This document shows, in pieces, positions 1 through 10,100 of a DNA stretch of 64,000 nucleotides. Origin of the DNA: Constrictibacter sp. MBR-5 (GTDB lineage: Bacteria > Pseudomonadota > Alphaproteobacteria > JAJUGE01); assembly GCF_040549485.1 (NCBI RefSeq), contig NZ_JBEPTK010000007.1, forward strand, positions 62,001 to 126,000, read 5' to 3'. The notes below the pieces were generated by a model that saw only the letters and a list, made by a program, of their open reading frames with translations, was not told the DNA's origin and searched no databases. Every line of letters starts with the position of its first letter. Within the stretch, counting starts at the first letter, position 1. Position numbers and translations under genes: made by a program.

Positions 1-158
1 GCCCGCCCGGCGCCGAGCCGCAGCGTGCCGAGCAGGTTCAGCGCGTCCGGGTTGTTCGCATCGAGCTGCAGCACCGCCCGGTACACCCGCTCCGCCCCGG
101 CGGCGTCGCCCGCCGACTGCATCGCGATCCCGCGCTTCAGCGCGTCGGTCACGCTCAT
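1..158 (-). CDS. TPR-repeat protein, N-terminal fragment
   Basis: The first about 52 codons of a minus-strand gene that runs off the left edge. The start is an ATG at 158-156. The visible peptide (MSVTDALKRGIAMQSAGDAA..., then AERVYRAVLQLDANNPDALN) has the spacing of tetratricopeptide repeats, with the helix A/helix B pattern and the usual NPDALN turn. TPR proteins are protein-protein scaffolds, and in Proteobacteria this type of N-terminus is often followed by a glycosyltransferase or sulfotransferase domain; which one applies here cannot be seen. Nothing links it to the biosynthetic cluster. Confidence 0.7.
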   Translation of the reverse strand, partial: MSVTDALKRGIAMQSAGDAAGAERVYRAVLQLDANNPDALNLLGTLRLGAGR

Positions 159-655
159 GCCGCCACCCGGCGGCCTGGAAGGTCTGGCGATCATCCCCGG
201 ATCATAGCGGAACACAGCGGACAGGTGGACGGCGGCGAAGCGCCGCTTCCGGACGCTTCCCTTTCGTTACCTTTCCTTCCTTTTCGTGGGTGGCGTTGGA
301 ACGCCGTACAGATCCCCGCTTCGGCAGTCCCTGTGCAACATCGTAAAACATGCTGCGGGACGTGTTGCACGAGGTGCCGATGGGGTTCCATTTCCCCTTC
401 ATGGGCAGGGCTTACGGCGCGGCTCGCGATGCGGTAGAGGCGCCGAGCAGGTTCTTTGCATATCCAACAGCGGGCAGAGGGGCGAAGGCACATCATGTAG
501 GACGTTTCTCCAAACGTCGACGCCGCACGCAACGCAATCGATCACGCCATGCTGCTCTACAGACAAATCGGTTTTGGGGACGACGCGGCTGTGTGCGCGC
601 CGAAGCTGGAGGAATTGGCTCAGCCGGGGGTGAGAGAGGCCGTAGGGACGAGGCC
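159..655. other. intergenic region without a convincing gene
   Basis: About 500 bases between the TPR gene and the 3' end of the spermidine-synthase-like gene. Short ORFs occur on both strands but none has a recognisable domain or a good ribosome binding site. The only structure seen is an 8-base inverted repeat, GTGCAACA at 333-340 and TGTTGCAC at 363-370, which could be a regulator site for the TPR gene. Confidence 0.5.
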
Positions 656-1396
656 TCACCCCGTGGCGGACGCGGCCTGCCCCAGATAGACCGTCTGGGT
701 GAACGCCGTGTCGTGAACGGGATGGCGGAAGGTCACGGCCTCGCTGGATGCCACGGCGAATACGTCGGCGAGACGTGCCGTGAACGCCGCATCGGGCGCT
801 TCGTTGGACCAGAGCCCGAACACGCCGCCCGGATGCAGGTGCGCCATCACCCGTTCGAGACCCTCAGCCCGATAGAAATCCGCGTTGTGCGGGTCGAGAA
901 AGAAGTCCGGCGAATGGTCGATGTCGACCAGGATGGCATGGTAGCGGCGGCCGGGCATCCCGGCGTCGAAGCCCTCCGGCGAGCCTGCCAGCGCGAAGAA
1001 ATCGCCGAGGACGAAGCGGCAGCGCGGGTCGGCGGTCAGTCCGGAACCGAGCGGCAGAACGCCCGAATGGTGCCAGTCGATCACGGCATCCAGCGTTTCC
1101 ACCACGAGCAGCGTGCCGACGGCCGGGTCGTCAAGGACCGCTCGCGCGGTATAGCCGAGGCCGAGCCCACCCACCACGACATCCAGGGTGCCCTCGGAGG
1201 CCGCCGGTGACAGCCGGGCCAGCCCGAGCTTCGCCAGGGCGATCTCGGATGCCGTGAACAGGCTCGACATCAGATACTCTTCGCCGAGCTTGATCTCGAA
1301 CACGTCGATTCCGAGCGCGGGGTCCCGGCGCCGCCGCAGGCTGAGCGCGCCGATGTCGGTCGGGCGATAGTCGAGTTCTTTGAAATTGATGCTCAT
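656..1396 (-). CDS. spermidine-synthase-like Rossmann protein
   Basis: 246 residues if started at the ATG at 1396 (MSINFKELDY); an in-frame extension to 1543 has no domain content and was rejected. The glycine-rich loop VVGGLGLGYTARAVL near residue 85 and the following VVETLDAVIDWH, LGDFFAL and ILVDIDHSP segments are the order expected of the SAM/decarboxylated-SAM fold of polyamine aminopropyltransferases. Several canonical spermidine synthase motifs are altered, so the substrate is unknown; it may be a methyltransferase-like paralogue. It is a lone gene, divergent from the prpD-type gene with about 130 bases between the two starts. The family assignment is fairly safe, the activity is not. 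Confidence 0.65.
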   Translation of the reverse strand: MSINFKELDYRPTDIGALSLRRRRDPALGIDVFEIKLGEEYLMSSLFTASEIALAKLGLARLSPAASEGTLDVVVGGLGLGYTARAVLDDPAVGTLLVVETLDAVIDWHHSGVLPLGSGLTADPRCRFVLGDFFALAGSPEGFDAGMPGRRYHAILVDIDHSPDFFLDPHNADFYRAEGLERVMAHLHPGGVFGLWSNEAPDAAFTARLADVFAVASSEAVTFRHPVHDTAFTQTVYLGQAASATG

Positions 1397-1525
1397 CGCT
1401 GCATTCCCATCGCCGTCGCAGGGGAAGTCAACCGGTGAGGCAGTGACGCCGCGCCAAGCCGCCATGGACGGCCCCGGCGGGTGGGGTATCGTCGGTGCCG
1501 GTCGCGACGGCCCAAGAAGGAGCAC

Positions 1526-3040
1526 ATGCCCGTGAAGCTGCACACCTTGCGCACCCGCAAGTCAGCCGAGAGGTTTCCGCGGGAGGAACAGCTCGCCTGG
1601 AAGATCGCCACCGTCGCGGCCGACCCCGTGCCCGTCGCGGCGGAGGTGGTCGAGATGATCGGGAACCGGATCATCGACAATGCGGCGGTAGCGGCCGCAT
1701 CGCTGAACCGCCGCGCCGTGGCCAACGCCCGCGCCCAGGCGGCGGCCCATCCGTACCGGCCGGGGGCCGGCCTGTTCGGCGGCGGCGGAAGCGTTTCGCC
1801 CGAATGGGCCGCCTGGGCGAACGGCGTGGCGGTGCGCGAGCTCGACTATCACGACACGTTCCTCGCCGCCGACTACTCCCATCCCGGCGATAACATTCCG
1901 CCCGTCCTCGCGGTCGCGCAGCATTGCGGCCTCGACGGCGCGGCGCTGATCCGCGGGATCGCCGCCGGCTACGAGATACAGATCGACCTCGTGAAGGGCA
2001 TCTGCCTGCACGAACACAAGATTGACCACATCGCGCACCTGGGGACCTCCGCCGCGGCGGGGATCGGCGCGGCGCTCGACCTGCCGATCGAGACGATCCA
2101 CCAGGCGATCGGCCAGGCGCTGCACGTCACCACCACGACGCGCCAGTCGCGCAAGGGCGAAATCTCGAGTTGGAAAGCCTATGCCCCGGCCTTCGCCGGC
2201 AAGATGGCCGTCGAAGCCGTCGACCGCGCGATGCGCGGCGAGGGTTCGCCGGCACCGATCTGGGAGGGCGAGGACGGCGTCGTCGCCTGGCTGCTCGGCG
2301 GACCAGACGCGGAATACCGGGTCCCGCTGCCGGAGCCGGACGAGCCGAAGCGCGCGATCCTGGAGAGCTACACGAAAGAGCATTCGGCTGAATATCAGAG
2401 CCAGGCCCTGATCGACCTGGCGCGCCGCATGGGGCCGCGCATCGGCGACCTCTCCCGCGTACGCGACGTGCTGATCCGCACGAGCCACCATACCCACTAC
2501 GTCATCGGGACGGGCGCCAACGATCCGCAGAAGATGGACCCGAGGGCCAGCCGCGAAACGCTCGACCACTCGATCATGTACATCTTCGCGGTCGCCCTGC
2601 AGGACGGCGGCTGGCACCACGAGCGATCCTACGCGCCGGAGCGGGCGCAGCGGCCCGACACCGTCGCGCTGTGGCGCAAGGTCCGCACGGTCGAGGATGC
2701 CGAATGGACGCGGCGCTATCATTCAGCGGATCCGGCGGTGAAGGCGTTCGGCGGCCGGGTGACGGTGACGCTCGACGACGGTACGCTGATCGAGGATGAG
2801 ATCGCCGTGGCCGACGCGCACCCGCTGGGCGCGCGGCCGTGGACCCGGCCGGACTATGTCGCGAAGTTCCGGATGCTGGCGGAGGGGGTGGTGGCACCCG
2901 CGGAGCAGGAGCGGTTCCTGGCGGCGGTGGATCGGCTACCGGGGCTGCGCGGCGACGAACTCGGCCAGCTGCTGTTCGCCGTGGCACCCGGCGGCCTGCG
3001 TGTACCGGAGCGTAACGGGATCTTCCTGCCGCAGACCTGA
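1526..3040 (+). CDS. prpD: MmgE/PrpD family 2-methylcitrate dehydratase
   Basis: 504 residues from the ATG at 1526, which has AAGAAGGAG placed before it; an in-frame upstream start at 1481 lacks a ribosome binding site. The segment [18 protein letters not shown] near residue 110 is the signature of PrpD, the 2-methylcitrate dehydratase of the methylcitrate cycle for propionyl-CoA removal, and [20 protein letters not shown] follows as expected. Length is close to the roughly 480-500 residues of the family. No prpB or prpC lies next to it, so it may serve another hydroxy-acid dehydration. The next gene starts 52 bases downstream on the same strand. Confidence 0.8.
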   Translation: MPVKLHTLRTRKSAERFPREEQLAWKIATVAADPVPVAAEVVEMIGNRIIDNAAVAAASLNRRAVANARAQAAAHPYRPGAGLFGGGGSVSPEWAAWANGVAVRELDYHDTFLAADYSHPGDNIPPVLAVAQHCGLDGAALIRGIAAGYEIQIDLVKGICLHEHKIDHIAHLGTSAAAGIGAALDLPIETIHQAIGQALHVTTTTRQSRKGEISSWKAYAPAFAGKMAVEAVDRAMRGEGSPAPIWEGEDGVVAWLLGGPDAEYRVPLPEPDEPKRAILESYTKEHSAEYQSQALIDLARRMGPRIGDLSRVRDVLIRTSHHTHYVIGTGANDPQKMDPRASRETLDHSIMYIFAVALQDGGWHHERSYAPERAQRPDTVALWRKVRTVEDAEWTRRYHSADPAVKAFGGRVTVTLDDGTLIEDEIAVADAHPLGARPWTRPDYVAKFRMLAEGVVAPAEQERFLAAVDRLPGLRGDELGQLLFAVAPGGLRVPERNGIFLPQT

Positions 3041-3092
3041 ACCCTTTCTGAGCGGCAAGGGATCGTCCGGGCGTGGCCTGCGTTGTCGGTGC

Positions 3093-4088
3093 ATGAACCA
3101 GCAACATGCGACGAAACGAACGATGCGACGGACGGTCATGGCGGCGCTCTCTGCGGCCTGCCTCGCTGCGGCGGCGCTGCCCGCGGCGACCACCCGTCCG
3201 GCCCAGGCGCAGGACGCCGCGCCGGACCTGGCCAGCCTGCGCCAGGAGGCCCTCAGCCTCGTGAACGAGGCGCGGCGCGACAATGGGCTCGGCCCCCTCA
3301 CCACCACCGGGCCGCTGAACCGGGCGGCGCAGGCCCACGCGGACGACATGCTGAAGCGCGGCTATTACAGCCACGAATCGCCGGATGGGCGGAACGTCGC
3401 CGATCGCTTCCAGGCCGAGGGCGGCAGCCAGTGGAAGCTGACGGCGGAGAATATCGCCCAGTGCGAGGGCTGCCGGGATCTCTCCCGGGAGCGGGTCCGG
3501 CAGTTCCAGCAGGGCTGGATGAACAGCCCGGACCATCGGGCCAACATCCTGCGCGCCGGACTGACGGAGTTCGGCTTCGGGATCGCCGGGCGCGACGGCA
3601 AAATCCTCGCCGTCCAGACGTTCGCCGGCCCCGGCGAGCCGCGCGGGACGTCGGGCGAGGCCTCCGCGCCCGCGATCTCCGCCGAAGCCGCCGCCGCGGC
3701 GGCCCTGGCGGCGATCAACCAAGCGCGGCGTGAGGCGGGCGCGCCGCCGCTGGAGGCGAGCGACGCGCTCGACACGGTGGCGCAGCGCCTGCTCGAGGGC
3801 GATACGAAGCACGGCATCATCCGCCAGCCGGCCAACCTGCTCGACCTGCTCCCCGCCGGGGAGAGGCAGCAGTGGCGGCGCCTCGACGTGCTCGCGGCGG
3901 CCTGCGGCGGGTGCGGGACCCGGCGCACGAAGGCCGACGTGACCGGCTTCGCCGAGCAGTGGCTGAACGATTCGGGCTATCGCCAGCGGCTGCTGGAGCC
4001 CGGCACGACGCATCTCGGCTTCTTCCTCGTCGCCGACGGTGACGGCCGCAAGCGCGCCGCGGCGGTCGCCGGCCGTCGCGAGGAATGA
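3093..4088 (+). CDS. secreted CAP-domain (SCP/PR1-like) protein
   Basis: 331 residues from ATG 3093; an alternative ATG at 3123 gives a cleaner signal peptide (MRRTVMAALSAACLAAAALP, with AQAQ as likely cleavage site). The first domain, about residues 45-190, is a CAP domain: LVNEARRDNGLGPLTTTGPL, AQAHADDMLKRGYYSHESPDG, WMNSPDHRANIL and FGFGIA are the four usual blocks with the His/Glu site. The second half repeats the start of a CAP domain (AALAAINQARREAGAPPLEA) and keeps a CGGC pair but lacks the SHxxPDG block, so it looks like a degenerate second copy. It is exported and its function is unknown. It faces the large synthetase operon with only 15 bases between the two stop codons and no visible terminator. 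Confidence 0.75.
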   Translation: MNQQHATKRTMRRTVMAALSAACLAAAALPAATTRPAQAQDAAPDLASLRQEALSLVNEARRDNGLGPLTTTGPLNRAAQAHADDMLKRGYYSHESPDGRNVADRFQAEGGSQWKLTAENIAQCEGCRDLSRERVRQFQQGWMNSPDHRANILRAGLTEFGFGIAGRDGKILAVQTFAGPGEPRGTSGEASAPAISAEAAAAAALAAINQARREAGAPPLEASDALDTVAQRLLEGDTKHGIIRQPANLLDLLPAGERQQWRRLDVLAAACGGCGTRRTKADVTGFAEQWLNDSGYRQRLLEPGTTHLGFFLVADGDGRKRAAAVAGRREE

Positions 4089-4103
4089 GACGCAGGCAGT
4101 CCG

Positions 4104-7100
4104 TCAGCGCCCCTCGCGCAGGCGGAGCGCCAGCAGCGCCGCCAGATCGCGGACATGCGGTTCCGCCATCATGGTCAGGTGCGTGCCCGGGGTGATCTGG
4201 AGATCCACCGGGCCGACCGCGCGCCAAGCGGCGGCCATCGCCTCGCGCTCCGCAGCCGGCTGCGCGGCGGGGGAGAAAAGCATCACCGGCACCGGTCGGG
4301 TCACGCGCGCCCGATAGGCGCAGTTCGCCTGCGTGTTGGCCCGGAACACGTCGACCATCGCCCGGACCTGACGCGGGCTGGAGCCGGCCGGCAGGAAGCC
4401 GCTGCGCTCCAGGTGCGTCTTCACGCGCCCCATCCGCGCGGTGTCGGATAGGGGCGCCAGTTCGGCCTCGGCATCGGGCACGGGCAGGCCGCCGAACGCG
4501 GCAGCGGCACGAACCAGAGCGGCGAGCCAGCGCAGGTCGTCCCACCCCTCGCCTTCGATCTCACCGGTGAAGAAGGGCACGCTGTCGAACACCGCGAGCG
4601 ATGCCACCGCCTCCCCGTCGCGCAGCAGCTGCTGTGCCGCCTCGAGTGCCACCTTGGCGCCCAGGGAGTGGCCGCCGAGCAGGTAGGGACCGTGCGGCTG
4701 AACCTCCCGGATGAGGCCGAGATAGTGCTCGGCCATGGCCTCGACGCTGGTCAGGGGCGCGCTCTCGCCGTCCACCGCCATCGGCTGCAGGGCATAGAAC
4801 GGGCGGTCGGCGGGCATGTGCCGCGCGAGGTGGTAGAGATAGAGCGCGTGACCGCCCGAGCCGGGGAAGCAGAAGAAGGGCGCGCGGTCGCCGTCGGTGC
4901 GCATCGGCACCAGGGACGAGGCCCGGCGCGGCGCCACCCGTCCGCGCAGCAGGTCGGCCTGCTCGGCGAGCGTCGGGCTGCGGAACAGGTCGGTCAGCAG
5001 CAGCTGGCACTGGAAGCGCTTCAGCAGCTGCGTCGCCAGCCGCGCGGCGAGCAGCGAATTGCCGCCGAGGTCGAAGAAGTTGTCCTCGACGCCGATCGGC
5101 TCGCCGCGCTCCAGCAGGCCCTGCCAGAGGCGCATCAGTTCGTGCTCGAGCCAGTCGCGCGGGGCGGTGAAGCCGCCACCCGGCGCCGCCGCGTCCGGCG
5201 CGGCCAGCGCCGCGCGATCGACCTTGCCGTTTGCCGTCAGCGGCAGGGCATCCAGGACGACGAAGGCCGACGGGACCATGTAGGCGGGCAGCTTGCGGCC
5301 GAGGAAGGCCGCCAGATCATCCTCGGTGCCGGCGGTCTCCGGCGCCGCGCAGCCGCCGACAAGGGCGTGCAGCAGGATCTGGTCGGCGTCGAGGCCGAGG
5401 TGGCCGCTGAAGGCGTCGAAGTCCATCGCGCCTATCGGGCACAGGCCGAGGCCGTGGGCGTCCGCCTCCTGCATCAGGAGCTGGCTCATATAGCCGGCTT
5501 CCAGCAGGCAGAAGTCCCGGGTGAGGTCGCCGTAGAGCGGACGCATCGCCGCCGGCCGGGCGACGAGGCAGAGCACGAACGCGGCGCCCTCAAAGATCGT
5601 CCGGTTGAAGCCGCCGGGTGGGCCGAAGGCCTCGGCGCCGATCTCCCGGTCGGAGACGAGCAGAAGCTGGTGCCGCACCGGGTGATGGTAGTAGACGCCC
5701 CCCGCCAAGCCCTCGATGCGCCCCGCCTTCACCGCGACGTAGGTCTGGACCGGATAGAGATTGCCGGCCGAGGCGTAGCGGTATTTCGGGAAGGCGCCGC
5801 CCAGGTCGACCGCCATCAGGCAGGACAGGAAGCGGCCGAACCCCTCGCCCGGAACGGGATCCGGGGCGAAGGAGCGCTGGCTCCGGCGCGACTGCCACAG
5901 CGCCGTCAGCGCCTCGTCCCGCGGCGGAGACGCCAGGACGGGGCCGGCGAGGCCGGCGGCGTCCGGGCGCAGGCCGGGGGCGCCGAGCTTGAACTGGAGG
6001 CGCTCGACGGGGTCGAGCAGAGCGTCGCCGGCCTGTTCGGGTGACACGTCGGGAGACGCATCCCGCTCGGCTTCGAGGACGACATGGGCGATCAGCCGCT
6101 GCCCGGCATGGCGCTCGCCATAGACCCCGACCACGGCTTCGCGGATGCGCGGATGCTGCAGCAGCGCCGCCTCGATCTCGCCAAGCTCGATGCGGTAGCC
6201 GCGGAGCTTGATCTGCTGGTCCTCGCGCCCGAGGAACTCGATGCTGCCGTCGGGGCGCCAGCGGCCGAGATCGCCGGTGCGGTAGAGCCGCTCGCCGGTC
6301 GCGGGATGGCTGACGAAGGCGGCCCCCGTCTTGGCGGGGTCGCGCCAGTATTCGCGGGCGAGTCCGATGCCGCCGATGAACAGCTCGCCCGGCACCCATG
6401 CCGGCCGCGGCGACAGGTGGGCGTCGAGGACGTGGAAGGTCTGGTTGGCGAGCGGCCGGCCGTAGGGAATGCTGGTCCAGGCCGGGTCGACGGTGTCGAT
6501 CGGGTGCCAGATCGACCAGATCGAGGCTTCGGTGGCACCGCCGAGGCTGATCCGGCGGCAGCCCGGCCAGAGCGAAGCGATGCGGTCGGGCAGCGGCAGG
6601 GGGATCCAGTCGCCGCTCATCATCGCCACGCGCAGGCCGGGCGGTGGCCGGATGCCGCGCTCCTCGACATGGTCGACCAGCATCTGCATCAGCGCCGGAA
6701 CCGTGTTCCAGACGGTGACGCCGTGCGCCTCCATCGCCTCGACCCAGTGCCCGGGCTCGCGGCGGCGGGCGGGGTCCGGCACGACCACGGCACCGCCGGC
6801 GGCCAGTGCGCCGAAGATGTCCCACACGGAGAGGTCGAAGGTGAGCGCCGACAGCGACAGCACGCGGTCGTCGGGGCCGATGTCGAACCGCCGGTTGATG
6901 TCGGCGACGGTGTTGAGCGCGCCGCGATGGTCGATCGCGACGCCCTTGGGCGATCCGGTCGAGCCGGAGGTGAAGATGACGTAGGCGAGATCGTCCGCCG
7001 CCTGCACGCTCGGCAGGGTGGCATCGTCGATGCCGTCGAGATCGCCGCCGTCGACCGCGACGATCCGCAGGCCGGCCGGCCAGTCGAGCGTGTCGGCGAA

Positions 7101-10100
7101 CCGCCGCTGCGTCAGGACGATGGCGGCACCGCTCTGCTCCAGGAGATGGTGCAGGCGCTCGTGCGGCAGCTCCGGATCGATGGGGACGTAGGCGGCGCCG
7201 GAGACGAGGATCCCGAGGACGGCCACCGGCTGCTGCCACCCCTTCTCCATGACGATGGCGACGAGTCGGTCGCGCGCCGCCCCCTCGCGGCGCAGCAGCC
7301 GTCCGGTCCGGTAGACGAGGCCGGCGAGCGCGGCGTGGCTGAGCGTGCGGTCGGCTGCGACGACCGCCGGTCGCTCGCCGAAATCCTGCCAGCGGTCGAG
7401 CCAGAGCGTGTGCAGCAGCCCCTCCGGCACGGGTGCCGCCGTGGCGTTCACCGCCGCCCGCAGGGCGAGCTGGGCCGCGGGCGGCAGGCGCGCGGCATTG
7501 CTCTCGCGCCACGCCGCGTCCTCGGCGGCGAGGCGCGCCAACAGGTCGCGGTAGGCGTCGAACATCTCATCGAGCATCCCCGCCGGGAACAGCTCCTCGA
7601 TCGCGTCCCACTCGAAATGCAGGACGCCGCCTCGTTCGGAGACCTTGTGGTCGAGCCAGACCTGCGAGGTCTGGGTGATACTGTAGACGACGTCGCCGAT
7701 GGGTGCCGCCGCGCCGGCACCGGCGTCGAGGCCGAGGGTGCTGGTGAACACTACCGGCATCTGCGCCGAGCCGCCCCCGCCGCGCAGGCGCGCCAGTTCG
7801 CGCAGCACGGTCACGCCGTTGACGTAGCGATGGTCGAGATCCCGCCAGAGCTGCCGCTGCAGGCGCTTGGCGCGCGCCTCGAAGGTGTCGGTGGGCGTGT
7901 TGTCGACGGCGAGCAGGATGAGGGAGGTGAAGTCGCCGACGACGCGATTCACGTCCGGATGGACGGGGTGGCGGTTGAACAGGGTCAGGTTGATCGTGAA
8001 GCGCGGGCTCTTGCTCCAGAACGCCAGGATGTCGGCGAAGGCGGCCAGCAGCATCCCGGACGGGGTCAGGCCCGCCTGACCCGCCCGCCGCTTGAGCGCG
8101 CTCCAGGCCTCGGCGTCGAGCGTGCCGGCGTGGCGCCGGAAGCGCGGGGTCGTCAGGCTCGCCGGGCTGGCCGCCAGGGGCAGGTCCGGCGCCGGCGGGA
8201 AGTCGGGCAGGCGCTCGCGCCAGTAGCGCAGGGAGTCGGCATACCATTCCGTGCGCCGCCACTGCTCCTCCGCCAGGACATAGTCGCGGAAGCCGATCCC
8301 GAGCGCCGGCAGCACGGCGTCCGGATCGCGGTACAGCTGGAACAGCTCGGCCACCAGCACCCGCAGGCTGTGCGCATCGCCCCACAGCGCGTCGATGCCG
8401 ATGTGGAGGCGCGTAACGCCGCCCTCCAGGAGGCTGGCGCGGATGTCGAAGAGCGGCCCCGTCTCGGCCGGCAGGATCTCGTGCGACATGGCCGCCCGGG
8501 TCGAGGCCAACGCGGTCTCGCGGGCGTCGGCGCCGCAGCCGCGCAGATCCTCGACCGCGATCCGGTAGGGCGGCACGTCGGCGCGCACCTGCTGGCGCCC
8601 GTCCGGTAGGATGACCACCCGCAGCATGTCGTGACGCGCGACCAGCGCCTGCCAGGCGCGCTCGAACCGGCCGAGATCGAGGTCGGGACAGTCTGCCTCC
8701 ATGTAGCCGTGGGTCGAGACGTTGCCCAGTTCGAAGCCCGCATTCCGGCCAAGCCAGTAGGCCTGCTGGATCTCGGTCAGCGGGAACGGTTCGTGGCGGC
8801 CGTCCGGATCGGCGACCACGGCCGGCATCGTCACCGCACGCGCCCCGCCGGTGGCCGTCTCGCGGCGGAACAGCGCGATGCGCTCGGCCAACCGCGCCAC
8901 CGTCGGATGTTCGAACAGCTCGCGGATCGGCAGGTCGAGGGCGAACGTCTCGCGAATGCGCGACATCACGCGCGTGGCGAGCAGCGAGTGGCCGCCGAGT
9001 TCGAAGAAGCCGTCGTCGCGGCCGATCGGCTGCGCGGGATCGACGGCGAGCACGGCGCGCCAGATGTCGGCGAGCAGCTGTTCCGTCTCGTCGGCGGGCG
9101 GCGTGCGGACGGCGGCCTCGGCCGGGCGTCGCTGCGACAAGCGCTCCAGGGCGCGCCGGTCGGTCTTGCCGTTGCGGGTCAGCGGGATGGCCGCGACGGG
9201 GACGAATTCGGCCGGGATCATGTAGGCGGGCAGCGTCGACTTCAGGCTCTCGCGGACGTCCGAAACGAGCCCGGCCACGGTCCGCCATGTCTGCGCGGCG
9301 GCCGGACGTGCGCGGGACGCGCCCGACCGGCGGGCATAGAGGTTCACCAGCGGCGAGCCGTCGCCCAGGGTGCGGTCGCGCTCCGCGGCGACCTCGAAGC
9401 CCCGGCTCCGCAACAATGTCTCGATCGCCGAGGCCCGGCCGTCCGTATCGTGCACCTCGATCACGATCTGGCGCACCCGCATCCAGTCGGCCGGATCGAG
9501 ACCGGCGAGCACCTGCTGTTCGGCGTTCTCCACGTCGATCTTCAGCAGGTCGATGCGGTCGACCCCGAAGCGGCGAACCGCGTCGGACAGGGTGATGAAG
9601 CGCGCCGGGAGTTCGCGGTGCTCGAGGCTGTAGTCCAGCACCTCGCGCGGGATGCTGCCGCCGTCGCGCTGCGCCTCGTAGGCGAGGACCGCCGCCTGCG
9701 CGTCCGCCAGCCGGACGCCGCAGCCCGACATGATCGACATGCGAGGGAAGAAGGTAAGCGCGCCCTCCCCGTTGCGGTCGGAGATGCCGAGCGGCACGGG
9801 CTCGCCGGGAATGCCGTGCAGGTCGAAGTTCCGGCGCAGGACCTCGTATGCCGGCGCTGCAGGCTCGAAGGCGTAGACGGTGACGTCGTGCCCGCAGGCC
9901 TCCGCGGCGAACAGCGCGAAAAGGCCGATGTTGGCACCGACGTCGAAGACGATGTCGCCCGATGCCAGTGCGATGCCGTGCCGGAGATAGACGCGGTCCT
10001 CGAAGATCTCGCGGTAGAGGAAGGTGGTCTCGCTGCGGTTGAGATGCGCGACCGGCAGGCCGTTGGGCAGGGTCGTATCGGCGCCGGTGGCGGTCCCGTC

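Noticed and set aside
191-532. Minus-strand ORF of 113 codons near the left end
   Set aside because: No ribosome binding site, no domain and a composition like random high-GC frames.
627-662. Hairpin (GGGGTGA...GGCC with GGCCTCACCCC) at the end of the spermidine-synthase-like gene as a terminator
   Set aside because: It includes the stop codon, needs a 4-base bulge and is not followed by a T tract on the minus strand.
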